From Caballeronia temeraria (GTDB lineage Bacteria > Pseudomonadota > Gammaproteobacteria > Burkholderiales > Burkholderiaceae), in contig NZ_FCOI02000027.1 in the NCBI RefSeq assembly GCF_001544795.2, positions 1 to 64,000 of the forward strand: a DNA stretch of 64,000 nt, given 5' to 3'. The position numbers and the translations under genes were made by a program. The notes beneath the pieces are model-generated. The model ran no database searches and had not been told where the DNA came from. It was given only the letters and a program-made list of their open reading frames with translations. Positions 14,317-26,398 of the stretch are shown piece after piece; position 1 is the first letter of the stretch; every line of letters starts with the position of its first letter.

Positions 14317-16164
14317 ATGTCCCGGTCGCTCGAAATACTCAACGAAATCTTCGGCTATCCCGCTTTTCGCGGACAACAGGCGGAGATCGTCGAGCATGTC
14401 GCGAACGGCGGCGACTGCCTCGTGCTGATGCCCACGGGCGGCGGGAAATCGCTGTGCTACCAGATTCCATCGCTGGTGCGGCGGGAGGCGGGATACGGCG
14501 CGGGAATCGTGGTGTCGCCGCTCATCGCGTTGATGCAGGATCAGGTCGCCGCGCTGACCGAAGTCGGCGTGCGCGCGGCGTACCTCAATTCGACGCTTTC
14601 AGGCGCGGAAGCCGCCGCGACCGAGCGCGCGCTGCGCAACGGCGAGATTGATCTGCTCTATGTCGCGCCAGAGCGGCTCATGACGCCGCGCTTTCTCGAT
14701 TTGCTGGATAGCTCGCCTGTCGGCTTGTTCGCGATCGATGAGGCGCATTGCGTGTCGCAGTGGGGCCACGACTTCCGGCCCGAATATATTCAGTTGTCGG
14801 TGCTGCACGAACGGTTTCCGAACGTGCCGCGCATCGCGCTGACAGCGACCGCCGACGCCATCACGCGCGATGAAATCGTGCATCGACTGGCGCTCGACGA
14901 TGCGCGCATCTTCGTTTCCAGCTTCGATCGGCCGAACATCCGTTATCGGATCGTCGAAAAGGACAACGCGCGCTCGCAGTTGCTCGATTTCATCCGCGCC
15001 GAGCATACGAACAAAGACGGCACGACGGACGCGGGCGTCGTCTACTGTCTGTCGCGCCGCAAGGTCGAGGAAACCGCCGACTGGCTGAAGGGCCAGGGCA
15101 TCCGCGCACTGCCGTATCACGCTGGCATGGAGTTCGAGACGCGGCAAAAACATCAGGAGATGTTTCAGCGCGAGGAAGGCGTCGTCATGTGCGCGACGAT
15201 CGCGTTCGGCATGGGCATCGACAAACCGGACGTGCGCTTCGTCGCGCATCTGGATCTGCCCAAGAGCGTCGAAGGCTATTATCAGGAAACCGGGCGCGCC
15301 GGCCGCGACGGTATGCCGGCGAACGCGTGGATGGCCTACGGATTGGGCGACGTCGTGCAGCAGCGCAAGATGATCGACGAATCCGAAGCCGACGACGCGC
15401 ACAAGCGCGTGCAGACCGGCAAGCTCGACGCATTGCTCGGGCTGTGCGAAGTGGCGTCGTGCCGACGCGTGCGTCTGCTCGCGTATTTCGGCGAGACGAG
15501 CAAGCCGTGCGGCAACTGCGACACGTGCATCGAACCGCCCGCGTCATTCGATGCCACGCGCGAGGCGCAGATGGCGCTCTCGTGTGTTTACCGCGCGCGG
15601 CGGGCGAGCGGCTTCCATTTCGGAGCGGGGCACCTGATCGACATCCTGCGCGGCACGCGTAGCGAAAAAGTCCTGCAGCGCGGGCACGAAAAAATTTCGA
15701 CCTTCGGTGTCGGCGCCGCGCTTTCGGAGCCGGAATGGCGCGCGGTGTTCCGCCAACTGGTCGCGTTCGGTTATCTCGCCGTCGATCACGACGGCTTCGG
15801 CGCGCTCGTTCTGACCGACGCCAGCAAGCCCGTGCTCAAAGGCGAAGAGCACGTCACGCTGCGCAAATACGTCAAGCCGACGCGCGCGCGGCAGTCGTCC
15901 AGCCGCACCGGCGAACGCGCCGATCCGACCGCCGGCATGTCGGCACGGGAGAAAGCGCGCTGGGAGCGTCTGCGCAGCTGGCGCGCCGAAACCGCTAAAA
16001 GCGACGGCGTGCCGGCCTATGTCATCTTCCACGACGCCACGCTCGCCGAAATTGCGCGCAGCGACCCGGATACCATCGACGATCTGCGACACATTCCCGG
16101 CATCGGCGTGCGCAAACTGGAACGCTTCGGTGACGAACTGCTGGACGTCGTCGGTTCGGACTGA
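14317..16164 (+). CDS. recQ: ATP-dependent DNA helicase RecQ
   Basis: A 3'-5' SF2 helicase of the RecF recombination and fork-repair pathway. The 615-residue protein has Walker [15 protein letters not shown] near residue 43, the DEAH box followed by [13 protein letters not shown], and motif [12 protein letters not shown]. The RQC zinc site is present ([16 protein letters not shown], then CGNCDTC). An HRDC domain lies at the C-terminus (about 535-612). It lies on the same strand between the RNA polymerase operon and rpsL, preceded by the rpoC terminator and followed by a candidate str promoter. No convincing ribosome-binding site is seen; the start was chosen for family fit ([14 protein letters not shown]). 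Confidence 0.96.
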   Translation: MSRSLEILNEIFGYPAFRGQQAEIVEHVANGGDCLVLMPTGGGKSLCYQIPSLVRREAGYGAGIVVSPLIALMQDQVAALTEVGVRAAYLNSTLSGAEAAATERALRNGEIDLLYVAPERLMTPRFLDLLDSSPVGLFAIDEAHCVSQWGHDFRPEYIQLSVLHERFPNVPRIALTATADAITRDEIVHRLALDDARIFVSSFDRPNIRYRIVEKDNARSQLLDFIRAEHTNKDGTTDAGVVYCLSRRKVEETADWLKGQGIRALPYHAGMEFETRQKHQEMFQREEGVVMCATIAFGMGIDKPDVRFVAHLDLPKSVEGYYQETGRAGRDGMPANAWMAYGLGDVVQQRKMIDESEADDAHKRVQTGKLDALLGLCEVASCRRVRLLAYFGETSKPCGNCDTCIEPPASFDATREAQMALSCVYRARRASGFHFGAGHLIDILRGTRSEKVLQRGHEKISTFGVGAALSEPEWRAVFRQLVAFGYLAVDHDGFGALVLTDASKPVLKGEEHVTLRKYVKPTRARQSSSRTGERADPTAGMSAREKARWERLRSWRAETAKSDGVPAYVIFHDATLAEIARSDPDTIDDLRHIPGIGVRKLERFGDELLDVVGSD

Positions 16165-16204
16165 CATTCATCGCTCGAAATACGACTGAAATCTCCGCAA
16201 CGTA

Positions 16205-16234
16205 TTGACCCGATTGCGATTTTCAGAATATCAT
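16205..16234 (+). promoter_or_regulatory. Candidate promoter of the str operon
   Basis: TTGACC (16205-16210) and TATCAT (16229-16234), each one mismatch from consensus, are 18 bases apart. They lie 41 bases after the recQ stop and about 150 bases before rpsL. The rest of this gap shows no gene. Confidence 0.55.
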
Positions 16235-16382
16235 GCTTGGTTCTCGTTATTGGTCCGCCTTCGGATCTGGCTTAACGCCGGATGCGGAACGCGGAATTCA
16301 TCGGCGAGATCGCTAAACACGCAATTCTTTTCGCTTTGCCCGAGAAAATCGCGTGGATTCTGTTCATTTTTAGGATTAGACA

Positions 16383-16763
16383 ATGCCAACCATCAATCAA
16401 CTGGTTCGCAAAGGCCGCACGTCGGAAACGACGAAGAGCAAGTCGCCGGCCCTGCAGGACTGCCCGCAGCGTCGCGGCGTGTGCACCCGCGTGTACACGA
16501 CGACGCCGAAGAAGCCGAACTCGGCACTCCGTAAGGTCGCCAAGGTTCGCCTGACCAACGGCTTCGAAGTTATTTCGTACATCGGCGGTGAAGGCCACAA
16601 CCTGCAAGAGCACTCGGTCGTGCTGATTCGCGGCGGCCGTGTGAAGGACTTGCCGGGTGTGCGTTACCACATGGTTCGCGGCTCGCTGGATACCCAGGGC
16701 GTCAAGGATCGTAAGCAAGCTCGCTCGAAGTACGGTGCGAAGCGCGCCAAGGCTGGCAAGTAA
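16383..16763 (+). CDS. rpsL: 30S ribosomal protein S12
   Basis: S12 is the decoding-centre protein and the classic streptomycin target. The protein has 126 residues. The two loops that carry resistance mutations, [12 protein letters not shown] near residue 43 and [12 protein letters not shown] near 88, have the normal lysines, so no resistance allele is visible. First gene of the str operon. Start chosen at [12 protein letters not shown], the family N-terminus. Confidence 0.98.
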
Positions 16764-16945
16764 GTCGCCGGTCTGCTGTGAAGGAATCAGGTCGCCGCAA
16801 GGCGGTTTAGGCGGTGGTGCCGGAAGTGCCGGTGCTATCGAGTAAGTGGTCACCCGGCCAAGCTGGTTTAGTCGAATAGATGGATCGGGTTAGTTGGTGG
16901 CCGCGGAGCGGAAAACGCTCCAACTGAAAAAGTAAAGGAAGAATC

Positions 16946-17416
16946 ATGCCGCGTCGTCGCGAAGTCCCCAAGCGGGAAGTGTTGCCGGATCCGAAATTCG
17001 GCAATGTAGATGTAGCCAAGTTCATGAACGTGCTGATGCTCTCCGGCAAGAAGTCGGTTGCCGAGCGTATCGTGTACGGCGCTTTTGAACAGATCCAGAC
17101 CAAGGGTGGCAAGGACCCGCTGGAAGTGTTCACGGTTGCGCTCAACAACGTGAAGCCGGTGGTCGAAGTGAAGAGCCGTCGCGTTGGTGGTGCCAACTAC
17201 CAGGTTCCGGTCGAAGTGCGTCCCTCGCGTCGTATGGCATTGGCGATGCGTTGGTTGCGTGAAGCCGCGAAGAAGCGCAGCGAAAAGTCGATGGCCCTGC
17301 GTCTCGCAGGTGAACTGCAGGAAGCGGCTGAAGGCCGTGGTGGCGCAATGAAGAAGCGCGACGAAGTTCACCGCATGGCAGAAGCCAACAAGGCATTCTC
17401 GCACTTCCGTTTCTAA
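16946..17416 (+). CDS. rpsG: 30S ribosomal protein S7
   Basis: S7 initiates assembly of the 30S head and contacts E-site tRNA; in E. coli it represses the str mRNA. The protein has 156 residues, the normal length, starting [15 protein letters not shown]. An AAAGGAAG ribosome-binding site lies about 8 bases upstream. A 182-base rpsL-rpsG spacer without a gene could carry the S7 target, but I cannot identify it. Confidence 0.98.
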   Translation: MPRRREVPKREVLPDPKFGNVDVAKFMNVLMLSGKKSVAERIVYGAFEQIQTKGGKDPLEVFTVALNNVKPVVEVKSRRVGGANYQVPVEVRPSRRMALAMRWLREAAKKRSEKSMALRLAGELQEAAEGRGGAMKKRDEVHRMAEANKAFSHFRF

Positions 17417-17536
17417 GCTCCCGCTCACCGGGCAAACGGAAAATCAGGGCGGGTGCGCTAGTTTTGGCGCCTCGCCCGTTTGTGTTAGGACGCGGCCGGC
17501 AATCCGCCGTCGCGTCGACCGAAAAAAGGATCCAAA

Positions 17537-19639
<2,103 letters not shown>

Positions 19640-19707
19640 TCCCGCAAGTCATTTCGGCGCAAGCCAAAAGCTTTAAACCGATAACCAAACTTTGAACGAA
19701 GGTAATC

Positions 19708-20898
19708 ATGGCAAAAGGTAAATTCGAGCGGACCAAGCCGCACGTGAACGTGGGCACGATCGGTCACGTTGACCACGGCAAGACCACGCTGACGGCAGCA
19801 ATCACGACGGTGCTGACCAAGAAGTTCGGCGGCGAAGCAAAGGCGTACGACCAGATCGACGCTGCACCGGAAGAAAAGGCACGTGGTATTACCATCAACA
19901 CCGCGCACGTCGAGTACGAAACGGCTAACCGCCACTACGCACACGTCGACTGCCCGGGCCACGCCGACTACGTGAAGAACATGATCACGGGCGCGGCTCA
20001 GATGGACGGCGCAATCCTGGTGTGCTCGGCCGCTGACGGCCCGATGCCGCAAACGCGTGAGCACATCCTGCTGGCCCGTCAGGTTGGCGTGCCGTACATC
20101 ATCGTGTTCCTGAACAAGTGCGACATGGTGGACGACGCTGAGCTGCTCGAGCTCGTCGAAATGGAAGTGCGTGAGCTCCTGTCGAAGTACGACTTCCCGG
20201 GCGACGACACTCCGATCATCAAGGGTTCGGCCAAGCTGGCGCTGGAAGGCGACACGGGTGAGCTGGGCGAAGTGGCGATCATGAACCTGGCCGACGCGCT
20301 GGACACGTACATCCCGACGCCGGAGCGCGCCGTGGACGGTTCGTTCCTGATGCCGGTGGAAGACGTGTTCTCGATCTCGGGTCGCGGCACGGTGGTGACG
20401 GGCCGTATCGAGCGCGGTCTGGTCAAGGTCGGCGAGGAAATCGAAATCGTCGGTATCAAGCCGACGGTGAAGACGACCTGCACGGGCGTGGAAATGTTCC
20501 GCAAGCTGCTCGACCAGGGTCAGGCAGGCGACAACGTCGGTATCCTGCTGCGCGGCACGAAGCGTGAAGACGTGGAGCGTGGTCAGGTTCTGGCCAAGCC
20601 GGGTTCGATCACGCCGCACACGCACTTCACGGCTGAAGTGTACGTGCTGAGCAAGGACGAAGGCGGCCGTCACACGCCGTTCTTCAACAACTACCGTCCG
20701 CAGTTCTACTTCCGTACGACGGACGTGACGGGCTCGATCGAGCTGCCGAAGGACAAGGAAATGGTGATGCCGGGCGACAACGTGTCGATCACGGTCAAGC
20801 TGATCGCTCCGATCGCCATGGAAGAAGGTCTGCGCTTCGCCATCCGCGAAGGCGGCCGTACCGTCGGCGCCGGTGTCGTGGCGAAGATTATCGAGTAA
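19708..20898 (+). CDS. tuf: Elongation factor Tu, copy 2
   Basis: Same 396-residue protein as the copy at 565-1755, in the tufA position at the end of the str operon. The P-loop GHVDHGKT is at residues 19-26. The flanking DNA of the two copies is unrelated, so this is a true duplication and not a local repeat. The ribosome-binding site GAAGG lies at 19698-19702. Two tuf genes give the high dosage needed for the most abundant cell protein. Confidence 0.99.
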   Translation: MAKGKFERTKPHVNVGTIGHVDHGKTTLTAAITTVLTKKFGGEAKAYDQIDAAPEEKARGITINTAHVEYETANRHYAHVDCPGHADYVKNMITGAAQMDGAILVCSAADGPMPQTREHILLARQVGVPYIIVFLNKCDMVDDAELLELVEMEVRELLSKYDFPGDDTPIIKGSAKLALEGDTGELGEVAIMNLADALDTYIPTPERAVDGSFLMPVEDVFSISGRGTVVTGRIERGLVKVGEEIEIVGIKPTVKTTCTGVEMFRKLLDQGQAGDNVGILLRGTKREDVERGQVLAKPGSITPHTHFTAEVYVLSKDEGGRHTPFFNNYRPQFYFRTTDVTGSIELPKDKEMVMPGDNVSITVKLIAPIAMEEGLRFAIREGGRTVGAGVVAKIIE

Positions 20899-20946
20899 GA
20901 TATCGGGCTTGCTCGATTTGAACTCGTAGTAAGGCAGTAAAAACCG

Positions 20947-20981
20947 GGGCCGGATGCCCGCCCTCAGCGGGTATCCGGTCC
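20947..20981 (+). other. Strong hairpin between tuf and rpsJ
   Basis: A 15-bp stem with two G-T pairs (20947-20961 with 20967-20981; core CCGGATGCCCGC) and a 5-nt loop lies 48 bases after tuf and 57 bases before rpsJ. The following CTACGCTCTTTTGCTC is only weakly T-rich. It may be a partial terminator, a processing signal, or an S10-leader-like control hairpin. Confidence 0.6.
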
Positions 20982-21038
20982 TACGCTCTTTTGCTCATGT
21001 GCGGTGCAACACCGCCTCGCTCTTTTCAAGGAATCGTC

Positions 21039-21350
21039 ATGCAGAACCAGAAAATCCGTATTCGTCTTAAGGCTTTCGACTATCGTCTGATCGATCAATC
21101 GGCAGCCGAAATCGTCGACACGGCGAAGCGGACTGGCGCAATCGTCCGTGGCCCGGTGCCGCTGCCGACGCGTATTCAGCGTTTTGACATCCTGCGTTCG
21201 CCGCACGTCAACAAGACGTCGCGCGACCAGCTCGAAATCCGTACCCACCAGCGCCTGATGGACATCGTCGATCCGACGGACAAAACCGTTGACGCGCTGA
21301 TGAAGCTTGACCTGCCGGCAGGCGTCGACGTCGAAATCAAGCTGCAGTAA
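21039..21350 (+). CDS. rpsJ: 30S ribosomal protein S10 (NusE)
   Basis: S10 sits in the 30S head and, as NusE, joins NusB and NusG in antitermination and transcription-translation coupling. The protein has 103 residues from the ATG at 21039 ([16 protein letters not shown]), preceded by AAGGAA. The frame opens upstream to 20991 but without family support. First gene of the S10 cluster; a 209-base spacer with its own promoter element separates it from rplC. Confidence 0.98.
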   Translation: MQNQKIRIRLKAFDYRLIDQSAAEIVDTAKRTGAIVRGPVPLPTRIQRFDILRSPHVNKTSRDQLEIRTHQRLMDIVDPTDKTVDALMKLDLPAGVDVEIKLQ

Positions 21351-21410
21351 GTCCCCAAAGCCCTGCTGACCGGCGTCAAAGCCGCCAGACAGAGCTAAGT
21401 CTTTGATTGC

Positions 21411-21452
21411 TTGCAGGATTCGAAAAGCCTTGTTATACTTCAAGGCTTTTCG
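21411..21452 (+). promoter_or_regulatory. Promoter inside an inverted repeat, ahead of rplC
   Basis: Extended -10 box TGTTATACT (TATACT 21434-21439) with -35 TTGCAG (21411-21416), spacer 17. The -10 lies in the 8-nt loop of a perfect 12-bp inverted repeat CGAAAAGCCTTG (21421-21432) with CAAGGCTTTTCG (21441-21452). Transcripts from rpsJ would form a terminator-like hairpin. Transcripts started here (about 21446) would lack the 5' arm. Similar elements precede rplN and rplQ. Confidence 0.72.
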
Positions 21453-21559
21453 CGCCTATGCACATGCAAAGGCGCAAGAATAGCCGACCCAGTTTCTCGT
21501 AACGAAGCCGGCATTTGTAAATCAGCCCCGACCAATCGCAGTTGGGAATGGAGAAAACG

Positions 21560-22219
21560 ATGAGCCTTGGACTCGTAGGTCGCAAGGTTGGCATGACCCG
21601 TATCTTCACGCCTGAGGGGGACTCGATCCCCGTCACCGTGCTGGACGTGTCGGACAACCGCGTGACGCAGATCAAGACCGTTGAAACGGATGGTTATACC
21701 GCCGTTCAGGTTGCATTCGGTATTCGTCGCGCATCGCGCGTGACGAAGCCGTTGGCGGGCCACCTCGCCAAAGCCGGCGTTCAAGCCGGCGAAATCCTCA
21801 AGGAATTCCATATCGATGCAGCCAAGGCAGGTGAACTGTCGAACGGCACTGTCATCGCTACGGATATTTTCGAAGTTGGCCAGAAAGTTGACGTGCAAGG
21901 CACGTCGATCGGTAAGGGCTACGCCGGTACGATCAAGCGCTACAACTTCGCTTCGGGCCGCGCATCGCACGGTAACTCGCGTTCGCACAACGTTCCGGGT
22001 TCGATCGGTATGGCGCAGGATCCGGGTCGTGTTTTCCCGGGTAAGCGCATGACGGGTCACCTGGGCGACGAAACCGTTACGGTTCAAAACCTCGAAATCG
22101 CCCGCATCGACGCTGAGCGCAATCTGCTGCTCGTCCGCGGTGCTGTTCCGGGTGCGAAGGGCGGCAAGGTCTTCGTGACCCCGGCCGTCAAGACGCGTGC
22201 TGTGAAAGGAGCGAAATAA
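21560..22219 (+). CDS. rplC: 50S ribosomal protein L3
   Basis: L3 starts 23S rRNA assembly and reaches the peptidyl transferase centre. The protein has 219 residues from the ATG at 21560 ([16 protein letters not shown]). The in-frame ATG at 21542 overlaps the natural leader and is not used in homologues. A GGAG motif lies at 21550-21553. The stop overlaps the rplD start by one base. Confidence 0.97.
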   Translation: MSLGLVGRKVGMTRIFTPEGDSIPVTVLDVSDNRVTQIKTVETDGYTAVQVAFGIRRASRVTKPLAGHLAKAGVQAGEILKEFHIDAAKAGELSNGTVIATDIFEVGQKVDVQGTSIGKGYAGTIKRYNFASGRASHGNSRSHNVPGSIGMAQDPGRVFPGKRMTGHLGDETVTVQNLEIARIDAERNLLLVRGAVPGAKGGKVFVTPAVKTRAVKGAK

Positions 22220-22839
22220 TGGAACTTAAGCTCCTGAATGCCAATGGTCAGGAAGGCGCTGGCGTGAACGCATCGGACACCGTGTTCGGTCGCGATTACA
22301 ACGAAGCCCTGATTCACCAGGTGGTCGTCGCTTATCAGGCGAACGCACGTAGCGGCAACCGCGCGCAGAAGGATCGCGAGCAGGTCAAGCACACGACGAA
22401 GAAGCCGTGGCGCCAGAAGGGTACGGGCCGCGCCCGTGCCGGTATGTCGTCGAGCCCGTTGTGGCGTGGCGGTGGTCGCATCTTCCCGAATTCGCCGGAA
22501 GAAAACTTCTCGCACAAGGTCAACAAGAAGATGCATCGCGCGGGTCTCCGCTCGATCTTCTCGCAGTTGGCTCGCGAAGGTCGTATCGCCGTAGTCGAAG
22601 ACTTCGTGCTCGAAGCTCCGAAGACCAAGCTGTTGGCCGAAAAATTCAAGGCAATGGGTCTCGACTCCGTGTTGGTCATCACCGATACGGTCGACGAAAA
22701 CCTGTACCTCGCGTCGCGCAACCTGGCCCACGTGGCGGTTGTCGAGCCGCGTTACGCCGACCCGCTCTCGCTGATCTACTTCAAGAAAGTGCTGATCACG
22801 AAGGCTGCGGTCGCTCAGATCGAGGAGTTGCTGTCATGA
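22219..22839 (+). CDS. rplD: 50S ribosomal protein L4
   Basis: L4 lines the peptide exit tunnel and in enterobacteria represses the S10 operon. The protein has 206 residues with the conserved tunnel loop ([22 protein letters not shown]). AAAGGAG lies just before the ATG, inside the rplC end. Its TGA overlaps the ATG of rplW (ATGA). Confidence 0.98.
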   Translation: MELKLLNANGQEGAGVNASDTVFGRDYNEALIHQVVVAYQANARSGNRAQKDREQVKHTTKKPWRQKGTGRARAGMSSSPLWRGGGRIFPNSPEENFSHKVNKKMHRAGLRSIFSQLAREGRIAVVEDFVLEAPKTKLLAEKFKAMGLDSVLVITDTVDENLYLASRNLAHVAVVEPRYADPLSLIYFKKVLITKAAVAQIEELLS

Positions 22840-23150
22840 GCGAGATTCGCAAAAACGATCATCGTTTGATGCAAGTTCTGCTCGCGCCGGTGATCTCCGA
22901 AAAGGCGACGCTGGTTGCCGACAAGAACGAACAAGTCGTGTTCGAAGTCGCGCCGGACGCCACGAAGCAGGAAGTCAAGGCTGCTGTCGAGCTGCTGTTC
23001 AAGGTCGAAGTCAATTCCGTCAACGTGCTCGTCACGAAGGGCAAGGCAAAGCGCTTTGGCCGCTTCAACGGCAAGCGCAAGGACGTGAAGAAGGCATACG
23101 TCTGCCTGAAGCCCGGCCAGGAAATCAACTTTGAAGCGGAGGCCAAGTAA
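22836..23150 (+). CDS. rplW: 50S ribosomal protein L23
   Basis: L23 borders the exit tunnel and is the docking site for trigger factor and SRP. The protein has 104 residues from the ATG at 22836, which overlaps the rplD stop by four bases. The conserved [11 protein letters not shown] segment and basic loop ([16 protein letters not shown]) are present. Confidence 0.97.
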   Translation: MSEIRKNDHRLMQVLLAPVISEKATLVADKNEQVVFEVAPDATKQEVKAAVELLFKVEVNSVNVLVTKGKAKRFGRFNGKRKDVKKAYVCLKPGQEINFEAEAK

Positions 23151-23152
23151 TC

Positions 23153-23980
23153 ATGGCAATCGTGAAAGTTAAGCCGACCTCGCCGGGTCGCCGCGCGATG
23201 GTCAAGATCGTCAACAAGGATCTGCATAAGGGCAAGCCGCACGCAGCGCTGCTCGACACGCAATCCAAGTCGGCGGGCCGTAACAACAACGGCCGTATCA
23301 CCACGCGTCACCAGGGTGGTGGTCACAAGCAGCACTATCGTATCGTCGATTTCCGTCGCAACAAGGACGGCATCCCGGCAAAGGTCGAGCGTCTCGAGTA
23401 CGACCCGAACCGTAGCGCGAACATCGCGCTGGTTCTGTACGCAGACGGCGAGCGTCGCTACATCATCGCGCCGAAGGGCGTGGCGGTTGGTGCGCAGCTG
23501 ATGTCCGGTTCGGAAGCGCCGATCCGCGCGGGCAATGCCCTGCCGATCCGCAACATCCCGGTCGGTACGACGATCCACTGCATCGAAATGCTGCCGGGCA
23601 AGGGCGCGCAAATGGCGCGTTCGGCTGGTACGTCGGCCATGCTGCTGGCACGTGAAGGCGTCTACGCGCAGGTTCGTCTGCGTTCGGGCGAAATCCGCCG
23701 CGTGCACGTCGAGTGCCGCGCGACCATCGGTGAAGTCGGCAACGAAGAGCACAGCCTCCGTCAAATCGGTAAGGCCGGTGCGAATCGCTGGCGCGGTATC
23801 CGCCCGACGGTCCGTGGTGTTGCAATGAACCCGGTCGATCACCCGCACGGCGGTGGTGAAGGCAAGACGGCTGCAGGTCGCGATCCGGTGAGCCCGTGGG
23901 GCACGCCGACGAAGGGTTATCGCACCCGCAGCAACAAGCGCACGACGACGATGATCGTCCAGCGCCGTCACAAGCGTTAA
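23153..23980 (+). CDS. rplB: 50S ribosomal protein L2
   Basis: L2 is needed for subunit joining and peptidyl transfer. The protein has 275 residues. The invariant C-terminal region [12 protein letters not shown], which contains the histidine near the catalytic centre, is intact. GGAGG (23140-23144) in the end of rplW serves as the ribosome-binding site. Confidence 0.98.
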   Translation: MAIVKVKPTSPGRRAMVKIVNKDLHKGKPHAALLDTQSKSAGRNNNGRITTRHQGGGHKQHYRIVDFRRNKDGIPAKVERLEYDPNRSANIALVLYADGERRYIIAPKGVAVGAQLMSGSEAPIRAGNALPIRNIPVGTTIHCIEMLPGKGAQMARSAGTSAMLLAREGVYAQVRLRSGEIRRVHVECRATIGEVGNEEHSLRQIGKAGANRWRGIRPTVRGVAMNPVDHPHGGGEGKTAAGRDPVSPWGTPTKGYRTRSNKRTTTMIVQRRHKR

Positions 23981-23990
23981 GGAGTAGGCA

Positions 23991-24266
23991 ATGACACGTT
24001 CTGCTAAAAAAGGTCCGTTCTGCGACGCTCATTTGCTGAAGAAGGTTGAGGCGGCTGCATCGACGCGTGACAAGAAGCCGATCAAGACCTGGTCGCGTCG
24101 TTCGACGATTCTGCCGGACTTCATCGGTCTGACGATCGCCGTTCACAACGGCCGTCAACACGTCCCGGTGTACGTCACGGAAAACATGGTCGGCCATAAG
24201 CTTGGCGAGTTCGCACTGACCCGTACGTTCAAGGGTCACGCGGCCGACAAGAAGGCCAAGAAATAA
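23991..24266 (+). CDS. rpsS: 30S ribosomal protein S19
   Basis: S19 forms a head complex with S13 near the A and P sites. The protein has 91 residues with family N-terminus [18 protein letters not shown] and the basic C-terminal tail. AAGGAG precedes the start. Confidence 0.98.
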   Translation: MTRSAKKGPFCDAHLLKKVEAAASTRDKKPIKTWSRRSTILPDFIGLTIAVHNGRQHVPVYVTENMVGHKLGEFALTRTFKGHAADKKAKK

Positions 24267-24278
24267 GGGGCAATCAAG

Positions 24279-24608
24279 ATGGAAGTGAAAGCAATTCATC
24301 GCGGTGCCCGCATCTCGGCGCAGAAAACGCGCCTTGTGGCTGACCAGATTCGTGGTTTGCCGGTCGACAAGGCGCTGAACGTTCTGACGTTCTCGCCGAA
24401 GAAGGCGGCGGGTATCGTCAAGAAGGTCGTGCTGTCTGCGATCGCGAATGCGGAACACAACGAAGGCGCTGACATCGACGAGCTCAAGATCACGAGCATC
24501 TACGTCGACAAGGCAGCTTCGCTGAAGCGTTTCACCGCACGCGCAAAGGGTCGTGGCAACCGCATCGAGAAGCAATCCTGTCACATCACTGTGACGGTCG
24601 GGAATTAA
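24279..24608 (+). CDS. rplV: 50S ribosomal protein L22
   Basis: L22 contributes a long hairpin to the exit tunnel, a site of macrolide resistance mutations. The protein has 109 residues. The hairpin segment ([16 protein letters not shown]) is of normal length with no deletion. Confidence 0.98.
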   Translation: MEVKAIHRGARISAQKTRLVADQIRGLPVDKALNVLTFSPKKAAGIVKKVVLSAIANAEHNEGADIDELKITSIYVDKAASLKRFTARAKGRGNRIEKQSCHITVTVGN

Positions 24609-24618
24609 GGAGCCAACG

Positions 24619-25413
24619 ATGGGACAGAAAATTCATCCGACTGGCTTCCGTTTGGCCGTCAGCCGCAATTGGGCGTCGCGTTGGTACGCGAACAACAACA
24701 ATTTCGCGGCGATGTTGCAGGAAGACATCGGTGTTCGTGAATACCTGAAGAAGAAGCTGAAGAACGCTTCGGTCGGTCGCGTCGTCATCGAGCGTCCGGC
24801 GAAGAACGCGCGCATCACGATTTACAGCTCGCGTCCGGGCGTTGTCATCGGCAAGAAGGGCGAGGACATCGAATCGCTGAAGGCTGAACTGCAGAAGCGC
24901 ATGGGCGTTCCGGTTCACGTCAACATCGAAGAGATTCGCAAGCCGGAAACCGATGCACAACTGATCGCCGACTCCATCACGCAGCAGCTCGAGCGCCGGA
25001 TCATGTTCCGCCGTGCGATGAAGCGCGCGATGCAAAACGCAATGCGTCTTGGCGCCCAGGGCATCAAGATCATGAGCGCGGGCCGTCTGAACGGTATCGA
25101 AATCGCTCGTACCGAGTGGTATCGCGAAGGTCGCGTGCCCCTCCATACGCTGCGCGCCGATATCGACTACGCGACGTCGGAAGCGAAGACCACGTACGGC
25201 ATCATCGGCGTGAAGGTGTGGGTCTACAAGGGCGACACGCTGGGCCGCAACGATGCGCCGGTGGTGGAAGAAGTGGCGGAAGAAAAGCGTCCGCGCCGCA
25301 ACGCACGTCCGGGTGGCGATCGCCGTCCGCGCCGTGACGGTGAAGGCGCTCCGGGCGGCGCGCGTCGCGGTGCACCCCGTCGCGCTGGCGGTGACGCGAA
25401 GACTGGAGAATAA
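24619..25413 (+). CDS. rpsC: 30S ribosomal protein S3
   Basis: S3 forms part of the mRNA entry channel. The protein has 264 residues against 233 in E. coli. The core, including the KH domain with [12 protein letters not shown], is conserved. The extra length is a C-terminal tail from about residue 222 rich in Arg, Gly, Ala and Pro. A tail of this kind is, to my knowledge, usual in Burkholderia relatives. Confidence 0.98.
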   Translation: MGQKIHPTGFRLAVSRNWASRWYANNNNFAAMLQEDIGVREYLKKKLKNASVGRVVIERPAKNARITIYSSRPGVVIGKKGEDIESLKAELQKRMGVPVHVNIEEIRKPETDAQLIADSITQQLERRIMFRRAMKRAMQNAMRLGAQGIKIMSAGRLNGIEIARTEWYREGRVPLHTLRADIDYATSEAKTTYGIIGVKVWVYKGDTLGRNDAPVVEEVAEEKRPRRNARPGGDRRPRRDGEGAPGGARRGAPRRAGGDAKTGE

Positions 25414-25415
25414 CG

Positions 25416-25832
25416 ATGCTGCAACCGAAACGCAGAAAGTATCGCAAAGAGCAGAAGGGTCGTAACACCGGCAAGGCGACGCGCGGCAACGCGGTGTCGT
25501 TCGGTGAATACGGTCTGAAGGCTATCGGTCGCGGCCGTTTGACCGCGCGTCAAATCGAAGCGGCGCGTCGTGCAATGACGCGTCACATCAAGCGTGGCGG
25601 CCGGATCTGGATCCGTATCTTCCCGGACAAGCCGATTTCGCAAAAGCCGGCCGAAGTGCGTATGGGTAACGGTAAGGGTAACCCGGAGTACTACGTCGCT
25701 GAAATTCAACCGGGCAAGATGCTGTACGAAATGGACGGTGTCTCCGAAGAACTGGCGCGCGAAGCGTTCCGTCTGGCTGCAGCCAAGCTGCCGCTCAAGA
25801 CGAACTTCGTGGTCCGTCAGCTCGGCGCCTAA
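25416..25832 (+). CDS. rplP: 50S ribosomal protein L16
   Basis: L16 organises the A-site region of 23S rRNA. The protein has 138 residues and starts [17 protein letters not shown]. The arginine-containing loop that is hydroxylated in some bacteria ([15 protein letters not shown]) is present. The start lies two bases after the rpsC stop. Confidence 0.98.
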   Translation: MLQPKRRKYRKEQKGRNTGKATRGNAVSFGEYGLKAIGRGRLTARQIEAARRAMTRHIKRGGRIWIRIFPDKPISQKPAEVRMGNGKGNPEYYVAEIQPGKMLYEMDGVSEELAREAFRLAAAKLPLKTNFVVRQLGA

Positions 25833-25842
25833 GGAGTAAATG

Positions 25843-26037
25843 ATGAAGGCAACTGAACTTCGCCAGAAAGACCAGGACGCGCTCAACAAGGAGCTGTCGG
25901 ACCTGCTCAAGGCGCAATTTGGCTTGCGTATGCAGCTCGCGACCCAGCAGCTCACGAACACGAGCCAGCTGAAGAAGGTCCGTCGCGACATCGCACGTGT
26001 GCGCACCGTCATGACCGAGAAGGCGAACCAGAAATGA
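25843..26037 (+). CDS. rpmC: 50S ribosomal protein L29
   Basis: L29 is a small two-helix protein near the tunnel exit, next to L23. The protein has 64 residues. Two ATG codons occur in a row (25840 and 25843); I chose the second because homologues begin MKA-ELRQK and AAGGAG spacing suits it. The stop overlaps the rpsQ start (ATGA). Confidence 0.93.
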   Translation: MKATELRQKDQDALNKELSDLLKAQFGLRMQLATQQLTNTSQLKKVRRDIARVRTVMTEKANQK

Positions 26038-26306
26038 ACGATAGCGTAAAAACCTCGCTCAAGCGGACGCTGGTCGGCAAGGTCGTCAGCAACAAGATGG
26101 ACAAGACGGTCACCGTGCTGGTCGAGCACCGCGTGAAGCATCCGATCTACGGCAAGTACGTCGTGCGCTCGAAGAAGTACCACGCGCATGACGACGCGAA
26201 CACGTACAACGAAGGCGATCTCGTCGAAATCCAGGAAACCCGTCCGATTTCGAAGACGAAAGCCTGGGTTGTGTCGAAGCTGGTTGAAGCGGCTCGCGTG
26301 ATCTAA
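26034..26306 (+). CDS. rpsQ: 30S ribosomal protein S17
   Basis: S17 is a primary 16S rRNA binder with an OB fold. The protein has 90 residues with conserved [17 protein letters not shown]. Last gene of the S10 cluster; the 303-base gap that follows holds the rplN promoter element. Confidence 0.98.
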   Translation: MNDSVKTSLKRTLVGKVVSNKMDKTVTVLVEHRVKHPIYGKYVVRSKKYHAHDDANTYNEGDLVEIQETRPISKTKAWVVSKLVEAARVI

Positions 26307-26361
26307 AGCGGAAGTTGTAGTACCGCGATGCGGTAAGTAGTTGTATCGCAGTAAGTTTCGC

Positions 26362-26398
26362 TTGCAAGACCGAGATTATTTGTTATAATCTCGGTCTT
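26362..26398 (+). promoter_or_regulatory. Promoter inside a perfect 14-bp inverted repeat, ahead of rplN
   Basis: A consensus extended -10 TGTTATAAT (TATAAT 26384-26389) with -35 TTGCAA (26362-26367), spacer 16. It is embedded in the repeat AAGACCGAGATTAT (26366-26379), loop TTGTT, ATAATCTCGGTCTT (26385-26398). The predicted start (about 26396) falls at the end of the 3' arm. New transcripts therefore cannot form the hairpin, while read-through from rpsQ can. The remaining 210 bases before rplN are a long leader with no gene that I can identify. Confidence 0.75.
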
